64,000 bases of DNA from Oegoconia quadripuncta (GCA_949316235.1 OX438741.1:19841124-19905123), one strand, 5' to 3'; positions 22,522 through 32,526 are shown, counted from the first letter of the stretch. Numbers and translations: made by a program. The notes: generated from the letters alone by a model not told the origin.

Positions 22522-22833
22522 TGTATTATTGGATCAGACGTGGAATTTTAATTAAAAAAAAAGACAATTTATTACCTAAAGTTTATTACAATTTAGAAAT
22601 CAACGTTATTCTTACAAAAGAAGCTAAATAAGGAAATCACCACAAACACAACTAGAAAATAACAATCAAAAATGAAAGCCTACGATACCAAAATCCAGAT
22701 CACACCGTACGTCGGTAACTTGGGATCCGAACAGCGCGACTGCCGCAGAAGGAATGAGCCCCCGCCTTTCCTTCGGCGTGCTTTTATAGGCGAGCCTTAC
22801 TGTAGCCCTGAACAGGGTAGTTAATCCCTAACA
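22522..22833 (-). mobile_element. Probable solo LTR
   Basis: Read on the minus strand, the segment begins TGTTAGGG (22833 leftwards) and has TATAAAAG (22788-22781). An initiator-like TCATT has its A 33 nt past the first T of the TATA box. Two AATAAA signals lie near 22600 and 22573-22590, and the segment ends ...ATACA at 22522. This is the U3-R-U5 layout of an LTR of about 310 bp. Flanking bases 'gta(tg)' on both sides could be the target duplication, but the exact left edge (22522 or 22524) is ambiguous. No internal retroviral coding region adjoins it, hence solo. Superfamily unknown. Confidence 0.55.
22781..22788 (-). promoter_or_regulatory. TATA box of solo LTR
   Basis: TATAAAAG on the minus strand, with GC-rich sequence on both sides and an initiator-like TCATT at about +1 (22757-22753). 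Confidence 0.5.
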
Positions 22834-23285
22834 GTATGTTATTTCATATTATTTATTTGCATATTACATGGTACATAATAAATAATAAATAAATAATAAA
22901 AAATGTTTATTTCGTTCCTCACAATACTATAACTTATACTATACTATACATACTTACACTTACACTTATATACATACTCATGCTTATACCTCCTGCTCGT
23001 GCTCGTGCTCGTGCTCATGCTCATGCTCATACTTATACGTATAATAGAAGTTGAATAATTAATACAGAATAAAGAATAAGAAATAATAAAGAATAAGAAC
23101 GCTATGTTATGTATGTATGTCCTTTTCTTTGGCGCACGCATCCTGTAGCCAAACGGCTTGACCGATGGCGATTGCATGGTGTCGTTAGATTCGTATTGGT
23201 ATCCGGAGTGTCACAGGATACCTTTTTTGGTAAAAAATCCAACATAGCATCCCCTAAAATACAAAATATGGTTTTTCTAGCTTTT

Positions 23286-23611
23286 AAATAACTTAATAGT
23301 TATAACTTACGAACTAAAACTTTAGTAATATCACAGAAATTGGTGATGTAAACACATAATGAGAATATAAGAACTAAGTACGATTACTATCGCACGCGTT
23401 GTTGAAGCGAAATAACGCATAAACATGTAATTATAGAAAATTGAAATCAAACTTCACACGAACATAACATATAATAAACACATAATTATTAAATAGTACA
23501 CATTTTCCTTTTGGATCGAACCCGTCTGTAATTTGAGAACACATACATTGACCCATAGTATAACAATAGACAGTAAACCAATAAAACAAGGCTTTACCTA
23601 AAGTTATCTCA
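23286..23611. other. No gene recognised
   Basis: The 76-codon minus frame 23431-23661 runs partly into LINE-alpha sequence and is not a gene. Confidence 0.35.
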
Positions 23612-23990
23612 TAGGTGACCATTCGATGACTGCTAAATTGCAGGGCTTCGAACACCGTCACAAGGTCGCATGTCTCTCAGTCTTTTGCAGAATGCGTTTC
23701 GGTGAAAGTGCGTTGGAATTATATAATCTTATTCCAATATCACCTTTCCATCTTCGGACTACAAACCACCCGTAGTAGTTAATATACTGAAAATTCGCAC
23801 TAAGAGGTTCGAATCTTCATTCATAATGCGAACAGCCAATCCATGAAACTCCCTTCCGGCGCCAGTTTTTCCTGAATCCTACAACCTTAGGTTCTTCAAT
23901 AAAAGGGTGAATAGACATCTACTGGGATCGCTTCACCGTCGACCACTTTGTCATTTCCATCAGGTGTGATTGTGTTCGTTTGAACACCAT
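23612..23990 (+). pseudogene. LINE-alpha C-terminus and 3' end
   Basis: Parallels 15975-16350: 'gatgactgctaaattgcag', 'tcgcatgtctctcagtctt', then 'cttccggcgccagtttttcc', 'aatcctacaacctta' and 'catcaggtgtgattgtg'. The reading frame is broken by a deletion around 23765 relative to the 15755 copy. Confidence 0.82.
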
Positions 23991-24411
23991 ATGTGTTTAC
24001 ATAACCAGGTAATCATTAAAAAATAAATTTAAAAACTACTATTTCAGCCTGTCAAAAACTGGCTAAAGACATGTCGGACGACGCGCAGTGAGGTTCCGTA
24101 ACATTTTAACATTTAATTTAATGTCATTTTTACGTTTCTATGAACTTTCCAAACCCAATTACATCTCATAGGCTGGTTTACTATTCCTTGTAAATCAGTA
24201 GATCCTATTTACATGTGATAGTTCATTATAATATACTTTTTGTTTTTTTTTTGTTAGGATTTTGAATTGCATTAAAATTTTCGAAATTAGCGGTTTAGCT
24301 GGTGAGGAATGCCACATATTACTCTAACAAATAGGTATCGACACTGAATGACGTTCCTTTAATACACACAGCGTAATCTAGCTCCACTAACTAATCATAA
24401 TTTATATATAC
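23991..24411. other. Mostly unassigned; short rep-O fragment
   Basis: 24045-24110 ('ctgtcaaaaactggctaa', 'gacgcgcagtgaggttccg') resembles the 'ggccaagtgcg...gggttcc' repeat at 39330. Remainder AT-rich. Confidence 0.35.
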
Positions 24412-24612
24412 GACCGGTTGGTGTAGTGGATAGTCACCCTGTCAGCGAAACCAACGGTTGCGGGTTCGAATCCCGCGAGGGGTAAATGTGTGTGTGATGA
24501 ATACAAACAGTTATGTATGTTTATCCATTATCTAGTATCCATAGCACAAGCTTTGCTTAGTTTGGGACTAGATGATTTGTGTAAGTGTCCGAAATATTTA
24601 TTTATTAATTTA
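24412..24612 (+). mobile_element. SINE-C, near full length
   Basis: The head 'ccggttggtgtagtggatag' carries box A; 'gcgggttcgaatcccgcgag' near 24458 carries box B. Body: 'ttatctagtatccatagcac', 'agtttgggactagatgat', 'gtgtccgaaatattta' and TTTA repeats as the tail. Confidence 0.9.
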
Positions 24613-24639
24613 TTTATTTATATATGTAAAGCTAATGTT

Positions 24640-24725
24640 TAGGGATATTGAAGACCACCCCATTTGGGATAAAGGTCGTGATGTTATGGTATATGGACTG
24701 GGAGTGAAATGGCTATGATATACCT
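24640..24725 (+). repeat. rep-Q fragment
   Basis: 'gaccaccccatttgggat' with 'ggtcgtgatgttatg' recurs as 'gaccaccccatttgggatc' and 'gctcgtgaagttatg' at 48306-48345, the end of rep-Q. Confidence 0.45.
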
Positions 24726-24779
24726 AAGGACGGGCAGAACAGGCGGATATCGCGAAACCTTAAATAAATAAATAATTAT

Positions 24780-25050
24780 CCTTGGACATACAATGCCTTC
24801 TAGTTCCACTTTAAGCACAGAATAGGTAAAATAGTACTAACGCTTTAAGCAAGTATAGACTTGTGTTGTGGATACCAGATGGTTGATTATACTACACAAA
24901 TACATTTTTTTTTTGTAAATAAATACTTATTAAAAATGAAAACATCCATAACTCGGGTGCACATGTCTGTATTCATTATACAAACATATGCCCCTTGCGG
25001 GATTCGAACCCGTGACCTTTTGGTGTAGTGGTCAGAGTTTCTAACCACAA
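24780..25050 (-). mobile_element. SINE-B copy
   Basis: On the minus strand the head has box A ('ttggtgtagtggtc' complement) and box B near 25005, then 'gagttatggatgtttt', an A/T run, 'atcaaccatctggtatcc' and 'ggaactagaaggcattg'. A head-to-head inverted partner follows immediately. Confidence 0.85.
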
Positions 25051-25084
25051 CTCAAACAATACTTACAAATTTATAATGTTTGTG

Positions 25085-25170
25085 TAATTTATCAACAACC
25101 TGATTCATAATACAAGTCTAGTTGCTTATTGTGAACTTAGATGGCGCAGTGTTCAAGGATATTTCTTTAA
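25085..25170 (+). mobile_element. SINE-B 3' half, plus strand
   Basis: 'atcaacaacctgattcata', 'acaagtctagttgcttattg' and 'ttagatggcgcagtg' correspond to the 3' half of the copy at 53617. Together with 24780-25050 it forms an inverted pair of SINE-B pieces. Confidence 0.6.
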
Positions 25171-25689
25171 ATTCTTTATTGCGTTCCACAATGTTAACTA
25201 CTCAATCTATTTAAAAACATCAATTTATTTGTTTGCTTACACATTCAATCACTCACTTATTTTTTTAATTATTGTGATCGTAGTTTGAGATAAGATAGCT
25301 AGTTCCCCAAATTATCGATCATTCTACCCTTATGTTACTGCTTTCCAAGTTTTCTAGCAACGTTAACCCCCTTACACCCACTTTCCCTGGCTTCCCCTGG
25401 TAATTTCAGCGTCGTGTTCGTGCCTTGTCATTATCGGGCCAAGGGCCGAACGGGGCCACTTTAATTACCCCTATAAAGCTTAACTTTATGTAAATAGTGG
25501 AAAGTCAAATAAAGTTTAGTAAAATTGCGTAAGCTAATTTATATGAAAGACCCTTTCGGCGCTTAATAAGAGCATTCAGCACAGTTCTGGCTGAAACGTG
25601 AAGGTTTTAAATTGATCCGACAGTTCGGGCATTTCAGTTCTAAGTGAGTACGCATCTGTCAAGGGGCCTACTGCCGTCTTTGTTGCAGT
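25171..25689. other. No gene recognised
   Basis: Contains a GC-richer patch at 25425-25475 ('gggccaagggccgaacgggg'). No coding frame or shared repeat. Confidence 0.35.
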
Positions 25690-25825
25690 CAAATTTTAAA
25701 ATAAATATTTTATAGCATGGAATATTTTGAACAAAATAAAATTACTGCTAACTCAGGATGTCTTCTCAGTGAAGAATGCGCAAGAAACTAGGGAGTAGCA
25801 CTTTACAATTTAAAAGGAGAAAAAT
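25690..25825 (-). repeat. rep-K fragment
   Basis: 'gatgtcttctcagtgaagaa' and 'tgcgcaagaaactaggg' match the motif region of 27420-27460 and 46000-46070. Confidence 0.4.
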
Positions 25826-25904
25826 ATAACTAATATAGGGCAACTTCTAATTGGTTCTTGATAAATATTCTTAGATAAATATTTAAGTATATTTTATTTT
25901 TTGC

Positions 25905-26144
<240 letters not shown>

Positions 26145-26214
26145 GCATACACACACATAAACTAACATTCTATGGAACTTGCTATGTAAACAAACCGATT
26201 GAAATTGTCTAAGC

Positions 26215-26420
26215 TTGAGCTGAAATTTGGCATACCTATTCGGTGACATTGTAATACCTATTATGGTACAATTGGGCTTCCTTCTGATTATGGAGTCGGG
26301 ATATTAGGACAGGAATACCCTGATGGCAAAAGGTAAGAAAGTCTAATTTGGGCTAATTTCTTTTGTTGCCATGAACACTTTCCATTATATGTGATGACGA
26401 GGGTCTGAAGACGGAGCCAG
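26215..26420 (+). repeat. rep-P copy
   Basis: 'tgagctgaaatttggcatac', 'tctgattatggagtcggg' and 'cctgatggcaaaag' follow the same order as 18016-18130. Confidence 0.5.
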
Positions 26421-26690
26421 TAGAATGCTACTGGAACTCTTTGATGGAGTTTATGTTACTCGTCTTTTCACTAGGGTAATATGTGAAATTATTATGATGG
26501 AGTTAAAATACTAAAAGTACTTTTTAAAAATCAAAGCCTGAATTTAAGAGAGCAACCCTTCGAGTTTCTTACTTCTTCTTCTCAGGGGAAATTTGCATTT
26601 TGAACAAGCAGTAGCTTAAAAAATGTAAAATTGACCATTTTATGTGTACTCTGTATAGCTACAAAATAAAGCATTTTTGACTTTATGTAG
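26421..26690 (+). mobile_element. rep-K retroelement 3' end
   Basis: From about 26550: 'caacccttcgagtttcttac', 'gaacaagcagtagctta', then 'acaaaataaagcatttttga', a polyadenylation-signal-like end. Plus-strand orientation, opposite to 27290. The first ~120 bp are unassigned. Confidence 0.5.
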
Positions 26691-27289
26691 ATTTTTTTGA
26701 TTGAAGCCGGTTATTACGCAATTGTTGTATTTGCTCCGTTTCCCTTAGAATTATCTAAATTTTCAATTTATTGTTATATTATTTCCGGTACCATTCACGC
26801 AACTAAAACGAAGTCAATAGTTACAAAATTCATTGAAATTGAAAAGGATCCTCGGAGAAAAAAGCTAACAAAACACTGACAAAGCCATTAGGGATTAAGT
26901 GTTTCCATTCCATTTCTAGCTTTAAAAGATTATTTTCTGAGAGCGATTGCCAGTACGAAAAATCTATCAGTGTATTCTACCTACTATGATAGAGCAGTAC
27001 TTACGTTTACTGCGAATGGACTCAGCATCATTATCAGCCATCCACTGCTGAATATAACCCTCCCTAATCAGGGTGTTCTCAGAAGCCCTTCATCTTCAAG
27101 TTTCGAATCTTTTAGTAATAAGGCGGCCAAATTGTAGTGTTCTCTTCTTTGTTTCTTCTTATGTTTAATTCTTCAATAAAAAATGTGTTGTTTACTTGTT
27201 TTAACAAATATCAGCTTTCAAACACAAAAATTCGTTTTTAAAGTGGTTTCGCCTTTTTACCTTTACGATTCTACAGACAAATGCTTCAA
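26691..27289. other. No gene recognised
   Basis: The 60-codon frame 26697-26879 is chance. 27030-27075 ('catccactgctgaatata') resembles a common insect LINE tail word but is too short to call. Confidence 0.3.
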
Positions 27290-27780
27290 ACTTATTGTCA
27301 AATCAAAATCAAGTCAAAAAAATATTTATTACGTAGGATAAAAATTATCACTTGAAAACGTCACGTTTTTTATCTTATTTTTAAAGTTTTTGACATTGTT
27401 GCTCATTCACAAAACCGATTCCCCAGAGAAGAACGAGCAAGAAACTCAAGGGTTGCTCTTTTAAATAAGTTTGGTTTAAAATTATATTATCTTGTATAAT
27501 TAGACTGAATATCGCCGAGCGGTCTATGTCCATGCTTGCTTATCATTCAGATAGTCAGAAATGTTTGGTAAATAATGGTGTCGATTCATATGTAGACCAA
27601 CTAAACTAAACTAACAACAGTTTTAAAGTAGTACTGTCCGACGACCGTATATACTACTTTAAAACGTGTGACAAATGTCTGTTTTATGTGGGTTTTGAAT
27701 TTATTTAATGGTAAATTTTGAATGTATATTGGAACCTTATTATAACGACACATGACGAATGAAACTAAATTATACAATTT
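27290..27780 (-). mobile_element. rep-K retroelement 3' region with MITE-2 insertion
   Basis: 'aaaatatttattacgtagg', 'aaaattatcacttgaaa', 'cgtcac', 'gctcattcacaaa', 'gagcaagaaactcaagggtt', 'ctatgtccatgcttgctta' and 'ttgaatgtatattggaacc' recur in the same order at 45895-46260. The MITE-2 fragment 27574-27672 interrupts it just after 'agtcagaaatg', where the other copy reads 'agtcagtgattttataat'. Confidence 0.6.
27574..27672. mobile_element. MITE-2 fragment
   Basis: Starts 'aatggtgtcgattcatatg' and 'accaactaaactaaac', and includes an internal 'agtagtactgtccgac' block. The right inverted repeat is lost. Confidence 0.6.
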
Positions 27781-27787
27781 ATAATAA

Positions 27788-27821
27788 AAAGAACTTACTT
27801 CTTTAGGTAAGTAAGTTCTTT
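27788..27821. repeat. 13-bp perfect hairpin
   Basis: 'aaagaacttactt' (27788-27800) and 'aagtaagttcttt' (27809-27821) are exact complements around an 8-nt loop. No T run follows in a terminator-like arrangement. Confidence 0.6.
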
Positions 27822-27977
27822 CTTAGTTCGTTTATTATTCTAAATGTGTTAACTTTGTTATCCTATAAGTTCCTCTCTCTTGAAATGAGCTGTGCCCAAC
27901 TGAGTCCACGATGATCTATATTTTGGCTAACACTAAGGTGTAAATAAGTTAACATTATGGAAAAGCAATAAAGTATT

Positions 27978-28213
27978 AGTACTAGCTTTCCGCCCGCATC
28001 GCCTACATGGAATAATAACTTTATCGCAGATATGTTTAATTTGTTAATCCCGCGGGAACTTTATCGGGATAAAAAATAACCAATGTTTTAATCCAGGGCC
28101 TGCTCTACCTATATTCCAAATTTCATCCAAATCCGTTCATCCGTTTCGCCGTGATTGAGAAACAACCAAGCTAATAAACATCCAAACTTTCACGTTTATA
28201 ATATTAGTTAGAT
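27978..28213 (+). mobile_element. rep-R retroelement end, near complete
   Basis: Runs from 'actagctttccgcccgcat' through 'tcccgcgggaactttatcgg', 'aaatttcatccaaatccgtt' and 'tttcgccgtgattgagaaac' to 'cacgtttataatattagtta'. This is a well-known insect repeat pattern linked to RTE-like elements (recalled). Partial relatives are at 40864-40921 (minus) and 51985-52110. Confidence 0.7.
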
Positions 28214-28364
28214 AATGGTGTCGATTCGGATGTACACCAACTAAACTAAACTCAGTTTTGGAGCGGTGCTGTCGCATCGTACCGTTCCAGGGAGAAAGAG
28301 ACAGTACTACTCTAAAACTGGTTTTAGTTTAGTTTAGTTGGTGTACATTCGAATAGACACCATT
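28214..28364. mobile_element. MITE-2, complete palindromic copy
   Basis: Left end 'aatggtgtcgattcggatg' and 'acaccaactaaac' is mirrored at the right end by 'agtttagttggtgtac' and 'gaatagacaccatt'. The inner part has 'gcatcgtaccgttcc', 'agggagaaagagacagtact' and complementary 'agttttgga/tctaaaact' arms. No ORF. The superfamily is not evident because target duplications are unclear. Confidence 0.8.
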
Positions 28365-28570
28365 GTTGAATACATTAAAAGTTGAATGAAATACAAACAG
28401 GTTACACTCAAAAAATATGTACATTGGGGGGTTATCTCTACAGAGATCTCTTCCAGTCGATCATACTGGTGGTTAAATAAGTTACATAAGGGATGGGGAA
28501 GAATAATAATGCATACCAAAAAATTATATACGCAGTTAAAAATAGACACCATTTCATAATAAACTAGTTT
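28365..28570 (-). mobile_element. LINE-epsilon 3' UTR copy
   Basis: Matches 44534-44740 nearly base for base ('gttgaatgaaatacaaacag', 'ctctacagagatctctt', 'gggatggggaagaataata'). Both copies abut a MITE-2 at the same junction. The frame at 28334-28552 is a by-product. Confidence 0.7.
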
Positions 28571-28573
28571 ATT

Positions 28574-28616
28574 AATTAGTTTAGTTTAGTTGGTGTACAG
28601 CCGAATCGACACCAAT
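28574..28616. mobile_element. MITE-2 half element
   Basis: 'tagtttagtttagttggtg' and 'cagccgaatcgacacca' form the right terminal repeat only. Confidence 0.65.
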
Positions 28617-28950
28617 ATCTATTTGCGTATGCAGTTAAAACGTTTTTTAAAGAAATCCATTCTAAATTTAGTAGTTATCGGCATCGTAGTCACATAAGGT
28701 GTCTTTTAAACGTTTTATACCAGTGTATGTAAACGTCTGAGTTATTTATTGTTAAGTGTATTCACCTCTATATCGCGACAACGCCCTGCCGCTTTTAAAG
28801 TCAACCCATTACAATACAGAGTAAATACTTTTAGCTAGTGTACACACCTTTACTATGCCAATATTTAGAGAATCCATCTTTTAAAAGACTTTTTTCTCTA
28901 GAGTACATGCGTATGTATTAACTGCATATATATTCTTTATGCACCAGAAC
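28617..28950. other. No gene recognised
   Basis: AT-rich linker; no repeat seen. Confidence 0.35.
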
Positions 28951-28991
28951 ACTACAATAACATAGTACAATGATAGGTCATGTACAATGGT

Positions 28992-29412
28992 GCAATTCTT
29001 CTTCTTTTCGTGTCGAGGCAAGTTTCGAATTTTATTGGACCAAAACTTAGCCACTCTAACGGCACTGTCTGTGGCGTTAAGGAGATCGTCAAAGGTGCAG
29101 CTGTCAGGACACGCGGGGCAAGACAATACGTGATCCATTGTCTGTGGAGAGACTCCGCACTCGCATCGATCACTCCCGCCATCGGAGAATCCCCACCTGC
29201 ACAGATTATCTTTGCTGCGGCCAACCAGGGTTCGAAGCCGATTTAAAGATGTCCATGTTGGCCATGTCAAATCGTGTCCAGGAGGAAGAGACTCCTCGAA
29301 CGGGAGGAATCACGCAAGAGAGTATCTTTGCCGCCACAGGCTGCAGCGAGCGTCCGAAGCCACATCTTGTACGGGAGCAACGCACTTTAAAAAGTTATTA
29401 CGACTCTAGATG
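28992..29412 (-). pseudogene. LINE-delta ORF2 C-terminus flanked by direct repeats
   Basis: The minus strand translates to CVAPVQDVASDARCS, then a stop, then FEESLPPGHDLTWPTWTSLN, RLRTLVGRSKDNLCRWGF, and a CECGVSPQTMDHVLSCPACP cysteine/histidine segment, ending near AVRVAKFWSNKI. LNRLRTxVGR followed by a CxCG...MxHxxxxCPxC pattern is the conserved C-terminal region of many non-LTR ORF2 proteins. A purine-rich tail (GAAAAGAAGAAGAA) ends it. Imperfect ~38-bp direct repeats flank it at 28954-28991 and 29413-29451. Confidence 0.82.
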
Positions 29413-29451
29413 TGCAATAACATAGTACAATTGGAAGGTCATGTACAAAGG

Positions 29452-29661
29452 TGGACAGGTGTAGGTCAGGTACCTTTGTAACAGATCTCTTACATCCAAC
29501 CTGAGCAATCAAGTAGGAAACGGAGTAAATTGGGAGTTAAGCAGCAAATTGTCTGCAAAAGAAAACTAACAATATGTATCAAACACGTAAGATATATATT
29601 ATACGCACCTACCTATTAAAATATATTTGAAAGAATAATAATAAATAAATAATACCTAACA
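29452..29661. other. No gene recognised
   Basis: Short AT-rich linker ending in 'aataataataaataaataata'-like simple sequence. Confidence 0.35.
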
Positions 29662-29745
29662 TACTCGTATATGTCGGTGAAACGCGGGTGTTGCTAGCGA
29701 CTGGGATGGTGCCAGTCACTTGCGGTATAGGGTATATATAGCTTG
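29662..29745 (+). repeat. rep-N fragment
   Basis: 'tgttgctagcgactgggatg' and 'gtgccagtcac' match 54815-54855 ('cgttgctagagcgaccggg', 'acggtgccagtcgcg'). Confidence 0.45.
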
Positions 29746-30226
29746 ATAAATTGTGATATTATGTCAAGCTACTAGACGTGAATAGGATATAAGATTGATA
29801 CTAGGATTTAATCGAACGAGGTAATAGTCTACCCATCAGTGGTAGTGACACGGCCCGATTACTTTAAACCTTAAAGGTGGCAATTACAGACCACTTACCC
29901 ACACACAAATTATAACATTCAATTTTGATCATGAAACCTGCGATGCTTACCGGTGAAGGGTAAACATTTGCATAATCCTCATGCTATTCAATTTGGCCCT
30001 CGCATGCAATATATAAGATTCATCCAATCTAGTCTACAATCCCTCCTGCTCAAATTCCGTGACGTAATCGTCGGTGATAAAAGGTAATCAGAATTTAGAG
30101 ATTCCTTATTTACAATTTAAAGATTTACGGATACTCAGCTAACTTATAAACAAAATCATTTTTAAAATAATTGGAAACAAAGGCAAAAACTACGGCACTG
30201 CTCTACAGCGAGAGAGTGAAGAATGA
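29746..30226. other. No gene recognised
   Basis: No frame, no shared repeat. Confidence 0.35.
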
Positions 30227-30559
30227 TTTTTTTTTATGCACGACAGGTTCGTACTTGACCTCAATCAGACCTGATGTTAAGTGAAGATGAGGTCGAAGGT
30301 GGAAGCGTACTGACCCGGAAATCCCAACACATTTGGGGGACTGGCTAACTTATCTCTGACAACCGGAACACAACAATGCTATTAACATTGCTGCTTGGCG
30401 GCAGATTTAGATAAGATGGTGGTAGCTGGCCAGGCGGACATTTAAAATGCCCTACCACCAACCAAACTGAGTACTTAAACATGTACCCCGCTGGGGATCG
30501 AACCCGCGACCTCCGAATCGTAAACCGAATGTTGTTTACATTGAGCCACGGAGGCGGTT
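30227..30559 (-). mobile_element. SINE-A, full length
   Basis: T run, LINE-alpha-like tail, body and intact head. Box B complement 'ggggatcgaacccgcg' at about 30494; head end 'gagccacggaggcggtt' at 30543-30559. Among the best-preserved copies. Confidence 0.93.
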
Positions 30560-30733
30560 AGTGGTTGGAGTGTAATAAACAACTACTATTTATTGTGAAA
30601 ATTTTTGAAACGAAACGAATAGTCATTTATTTGGACGTGCACGATCTAACCTCTTTACAGCTTCATCTACTAAACTCTTAAATTTAGTGAATGTAACGTT
30701 AAAAATATCTACTTCCATGAAATATTTTTCTAA

Positions 30734-30980
30734 TGCACAACATGTTAGCACTTGAACTCAATCACACATGATGTTAAGTGAGGATGAGGCCGAAGGTAGA
30801 AGCGTACTAACACGAAACCTCCATCCTATTTGGGAGACTAGCTATCTTATCTCTGACAACCGGAACAAGAATGCTATTAACATGATTGTTTGGCGGCAGA
30901 CTTAGATATAAGATGGTGATACGTAGACAGGCGGACATTTAATAAAATGCCCTATACCAACCAAACCGGTACACATGTAC
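30734..30980 (-). mobile_element. SINE-A, head missing
   Basis: Tail and body present ('cacatgatgttaagtgagg', 'ggcggcagacttagat'). It stops in 'caaccaaaccggtacacatg', before box B. Only 175 bp from the preceding copy and in the same orientation. Confidence 0.85.
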
Positions 30981-30999
30981 ATTACCTGCCTCCACACTC

Positions 31000-31130
31000 C
31001 TCCCACTGCAACTCCTGTAAGCCAGGATCAACAGTGGTACTCTGCACGACGCCTACTGACGGTAGGCGGTGCCCTACGTGACTTCTATTGCTACCTTGGG
31101 CCCCAGACTAATTAAAGAACAGTTAAAGGT
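31000..31130 (+). repeat. rep-J copy
   Basis: 'ctcctcccactgcaactcc', 'gtaagccaggatcaac', 'gctaccttgggccccagac' and 'taattaaagaac' are inverted relative to 155-370. Confidence 0.45.
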
Positions 31131-31279
31131 GTGAAGTAGGAAAGAAGTTGCCCCTCTCGGAAAATGGGAGTGTAGCTAAATGAATACAAAATCAGCAGCT
31201 TAACCTATGGGGAAGCTGATCAAGTTATGGTACACATGTACAGTCTGCAACACAGTTAAGGTAGCAGGCCTTTATTTAT

Positions 31280-31590
31280 ACATATATGTAGGAGAAAGTC
31301 TAAAGGGATTAAGTTAGAATAGAACCAACTCGTCCCTTCCCGTGAGAGTCGTTTAGGGCGACTAAGGGACTTTTCACCAAAAAATATCTATAATTTTGCA
31401 CGTTTCCATGCAACTCCGGTCACGTGTGCATTTCTGTATATTTCATAAGGTGAACTGTGGATGTTGTTTCAATCATTTAACTTTTTAATTTTTGGAACAC
31501 TCGAACATTATTGTTTGGAATATCTTTCTCTGGGGCTGGGATAGATTTCGAGACGTTGTGTATTTATGTTAAGTAATTTCTTTATTATAT
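31280..31590 (+). repeat. rep-Q copy
   Basis: 'ccttcccgtgagagtcgttt', 'gcgactaagggacttttcac', 'tgcacgtttccatgcaact' and 'tttttaatttttggaacact' parallel 48120-48290 ('gctaagggacttcccgcc', 'ctttcacgttccaaggga', 'taatatttggaaca'). Confidence 0.5.
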
Positions 31591-31739
31591 TTGATTTAAC
31601 AATCTGATCTTAATGACGTTATGTATGTATGTTATTTAAGTTGAACTGAAATTTATCTATCAAATGATATACACCGATCAAGGTGTAAAGGAAAATATAA
31701 CAAAATCCAACCAAGACCCTCCAAACAATGAGTGACACA

Positions 31740-31999
31740 ACTCAAAACACCTTGTATTAATACATAAATGTGTTTCATGGTTTATATGTATATATAACTT
31801 AATATATAACTTAATATAAGTTTATGTATAGTTTGTTGTCAGTCTGCTGTATTAGGCCTCACATTATTACATGATAATTACGTTGTGACCAATGATTTTG
31901 GGTTCACAATTACAAATGTCTGTCTAGTATAAGTTGTTTATATATGACAATATATTGTGAACTTGTTTGTGGTCCTAATAAATAAATGAAAAAAAAAAA
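31740..31999 (+). mobile_element. rep-T: poly-A tailed retroposed end, copy 1
   Basis: 'tcaaaacaccttgtatta', 'gctgtattaggcctcacatt', 'gttgtgaccaatgattttgg', 'gacaatatattgtgaacttg' and 'cctaataaataaatg' followed by A11. The copy at 53127-53390 is almost identical, and both end at the same base before the A run. An AATAAA signal and poly-A show RNA-mediated copying. The parent (LINE UTR or gene transcript) is not visible. Confidence 0.8.
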
Positions 32000-32039
32000 C
32001 GATATCATAAAAATTAAGCCTGCTACCTTAATTGTATTG

Positions 32040-32122
32040 CCGACTGTACAGAGGGGGATCTAACCCACAATCTCCGATTAGAAAACCCTATGTTTTTTTT
32101 ATATTGAGCCATGGAGATGATC
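32040..32122 (-). mobile_element. SINE-A head, very degenerate
   Basis: 'gggggatctaacccacaat', 'ctccgattagaaaaccc', then 'attgagccatggagatg' is the mutated complement of the SINE-A head. Confidence 0.5.
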
Positions 32123-32299
32123 TTATACACTTATACAAACACTCACCTTTACAACCGCACTCACACACAAACACACATCCTCAGGGGTTCAAAATTTCTC
32201 AAAATTCAAGTTGTCAATATTTTAATTTCTATTTTGTTGTAATTTTTTGTTTTGCTGATAATTGTTTACTAAATGGTCAAATTTACTAATTGTAATGTA

Positions 32300-32526
32300 T
32301 AAGCCCTCCCATTACTAATAAACCTATCCTCCCGCCCTTCACCTCGGGGAGAAAGGGGGGTGACTGAAAAACAGCGTTGACCGTGACATCTGTCCCGGTA
32401 CAGCAAAGCTGATGTCACTCCCTTTTGCCTTGACTATTCAAAATTGTTACTATGTCAATAGCTTTAAGTTAAATAGGAACTAAGGCAATAAATAATTTTT
32501 ATTATTATTATTATTATTATTATCTT
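32300..32526 (+). mobile_element. Retroelement 3' end with ATT repeat tail
   Basis: A moderately GC-rich 3'-UTR-like piece ('ggtgactgaaaaacagcg', 'gacatctgtcccggtac') ends in 'ggcaataaataa' and (TTA)n to 32522. A similar ATT-rich tail, inverted, lies at 34388-34405. Confidence 0.45.

Larger units (their letters stand above)
22478..23285 (+). repeat. rep-H copy interrupted by later insertions
   Basis: Starts 'cccgactgcccaaggaagg' and 'gggtaatgtttttcg', and resumes at 23102 with 'tgtatgtatgtcc', 'catcctgtagccaaacggct' and 'gttagattcgtattggtatc'. Between them lie the solo LTR (22522-22833) and an AT-rich, CTCATG/CTCGTG-repetitive segment (22902-23100). The order supports an old rep-H target later hit by other elements. 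Confidence 0.45.

Noticed and set aside
23000..23030. Tandem 'ctcgtg/ctcatg' units as a CRISPR-like array
   Set aside because: 6-bp simple repeat without spacers; eukaryotic context.
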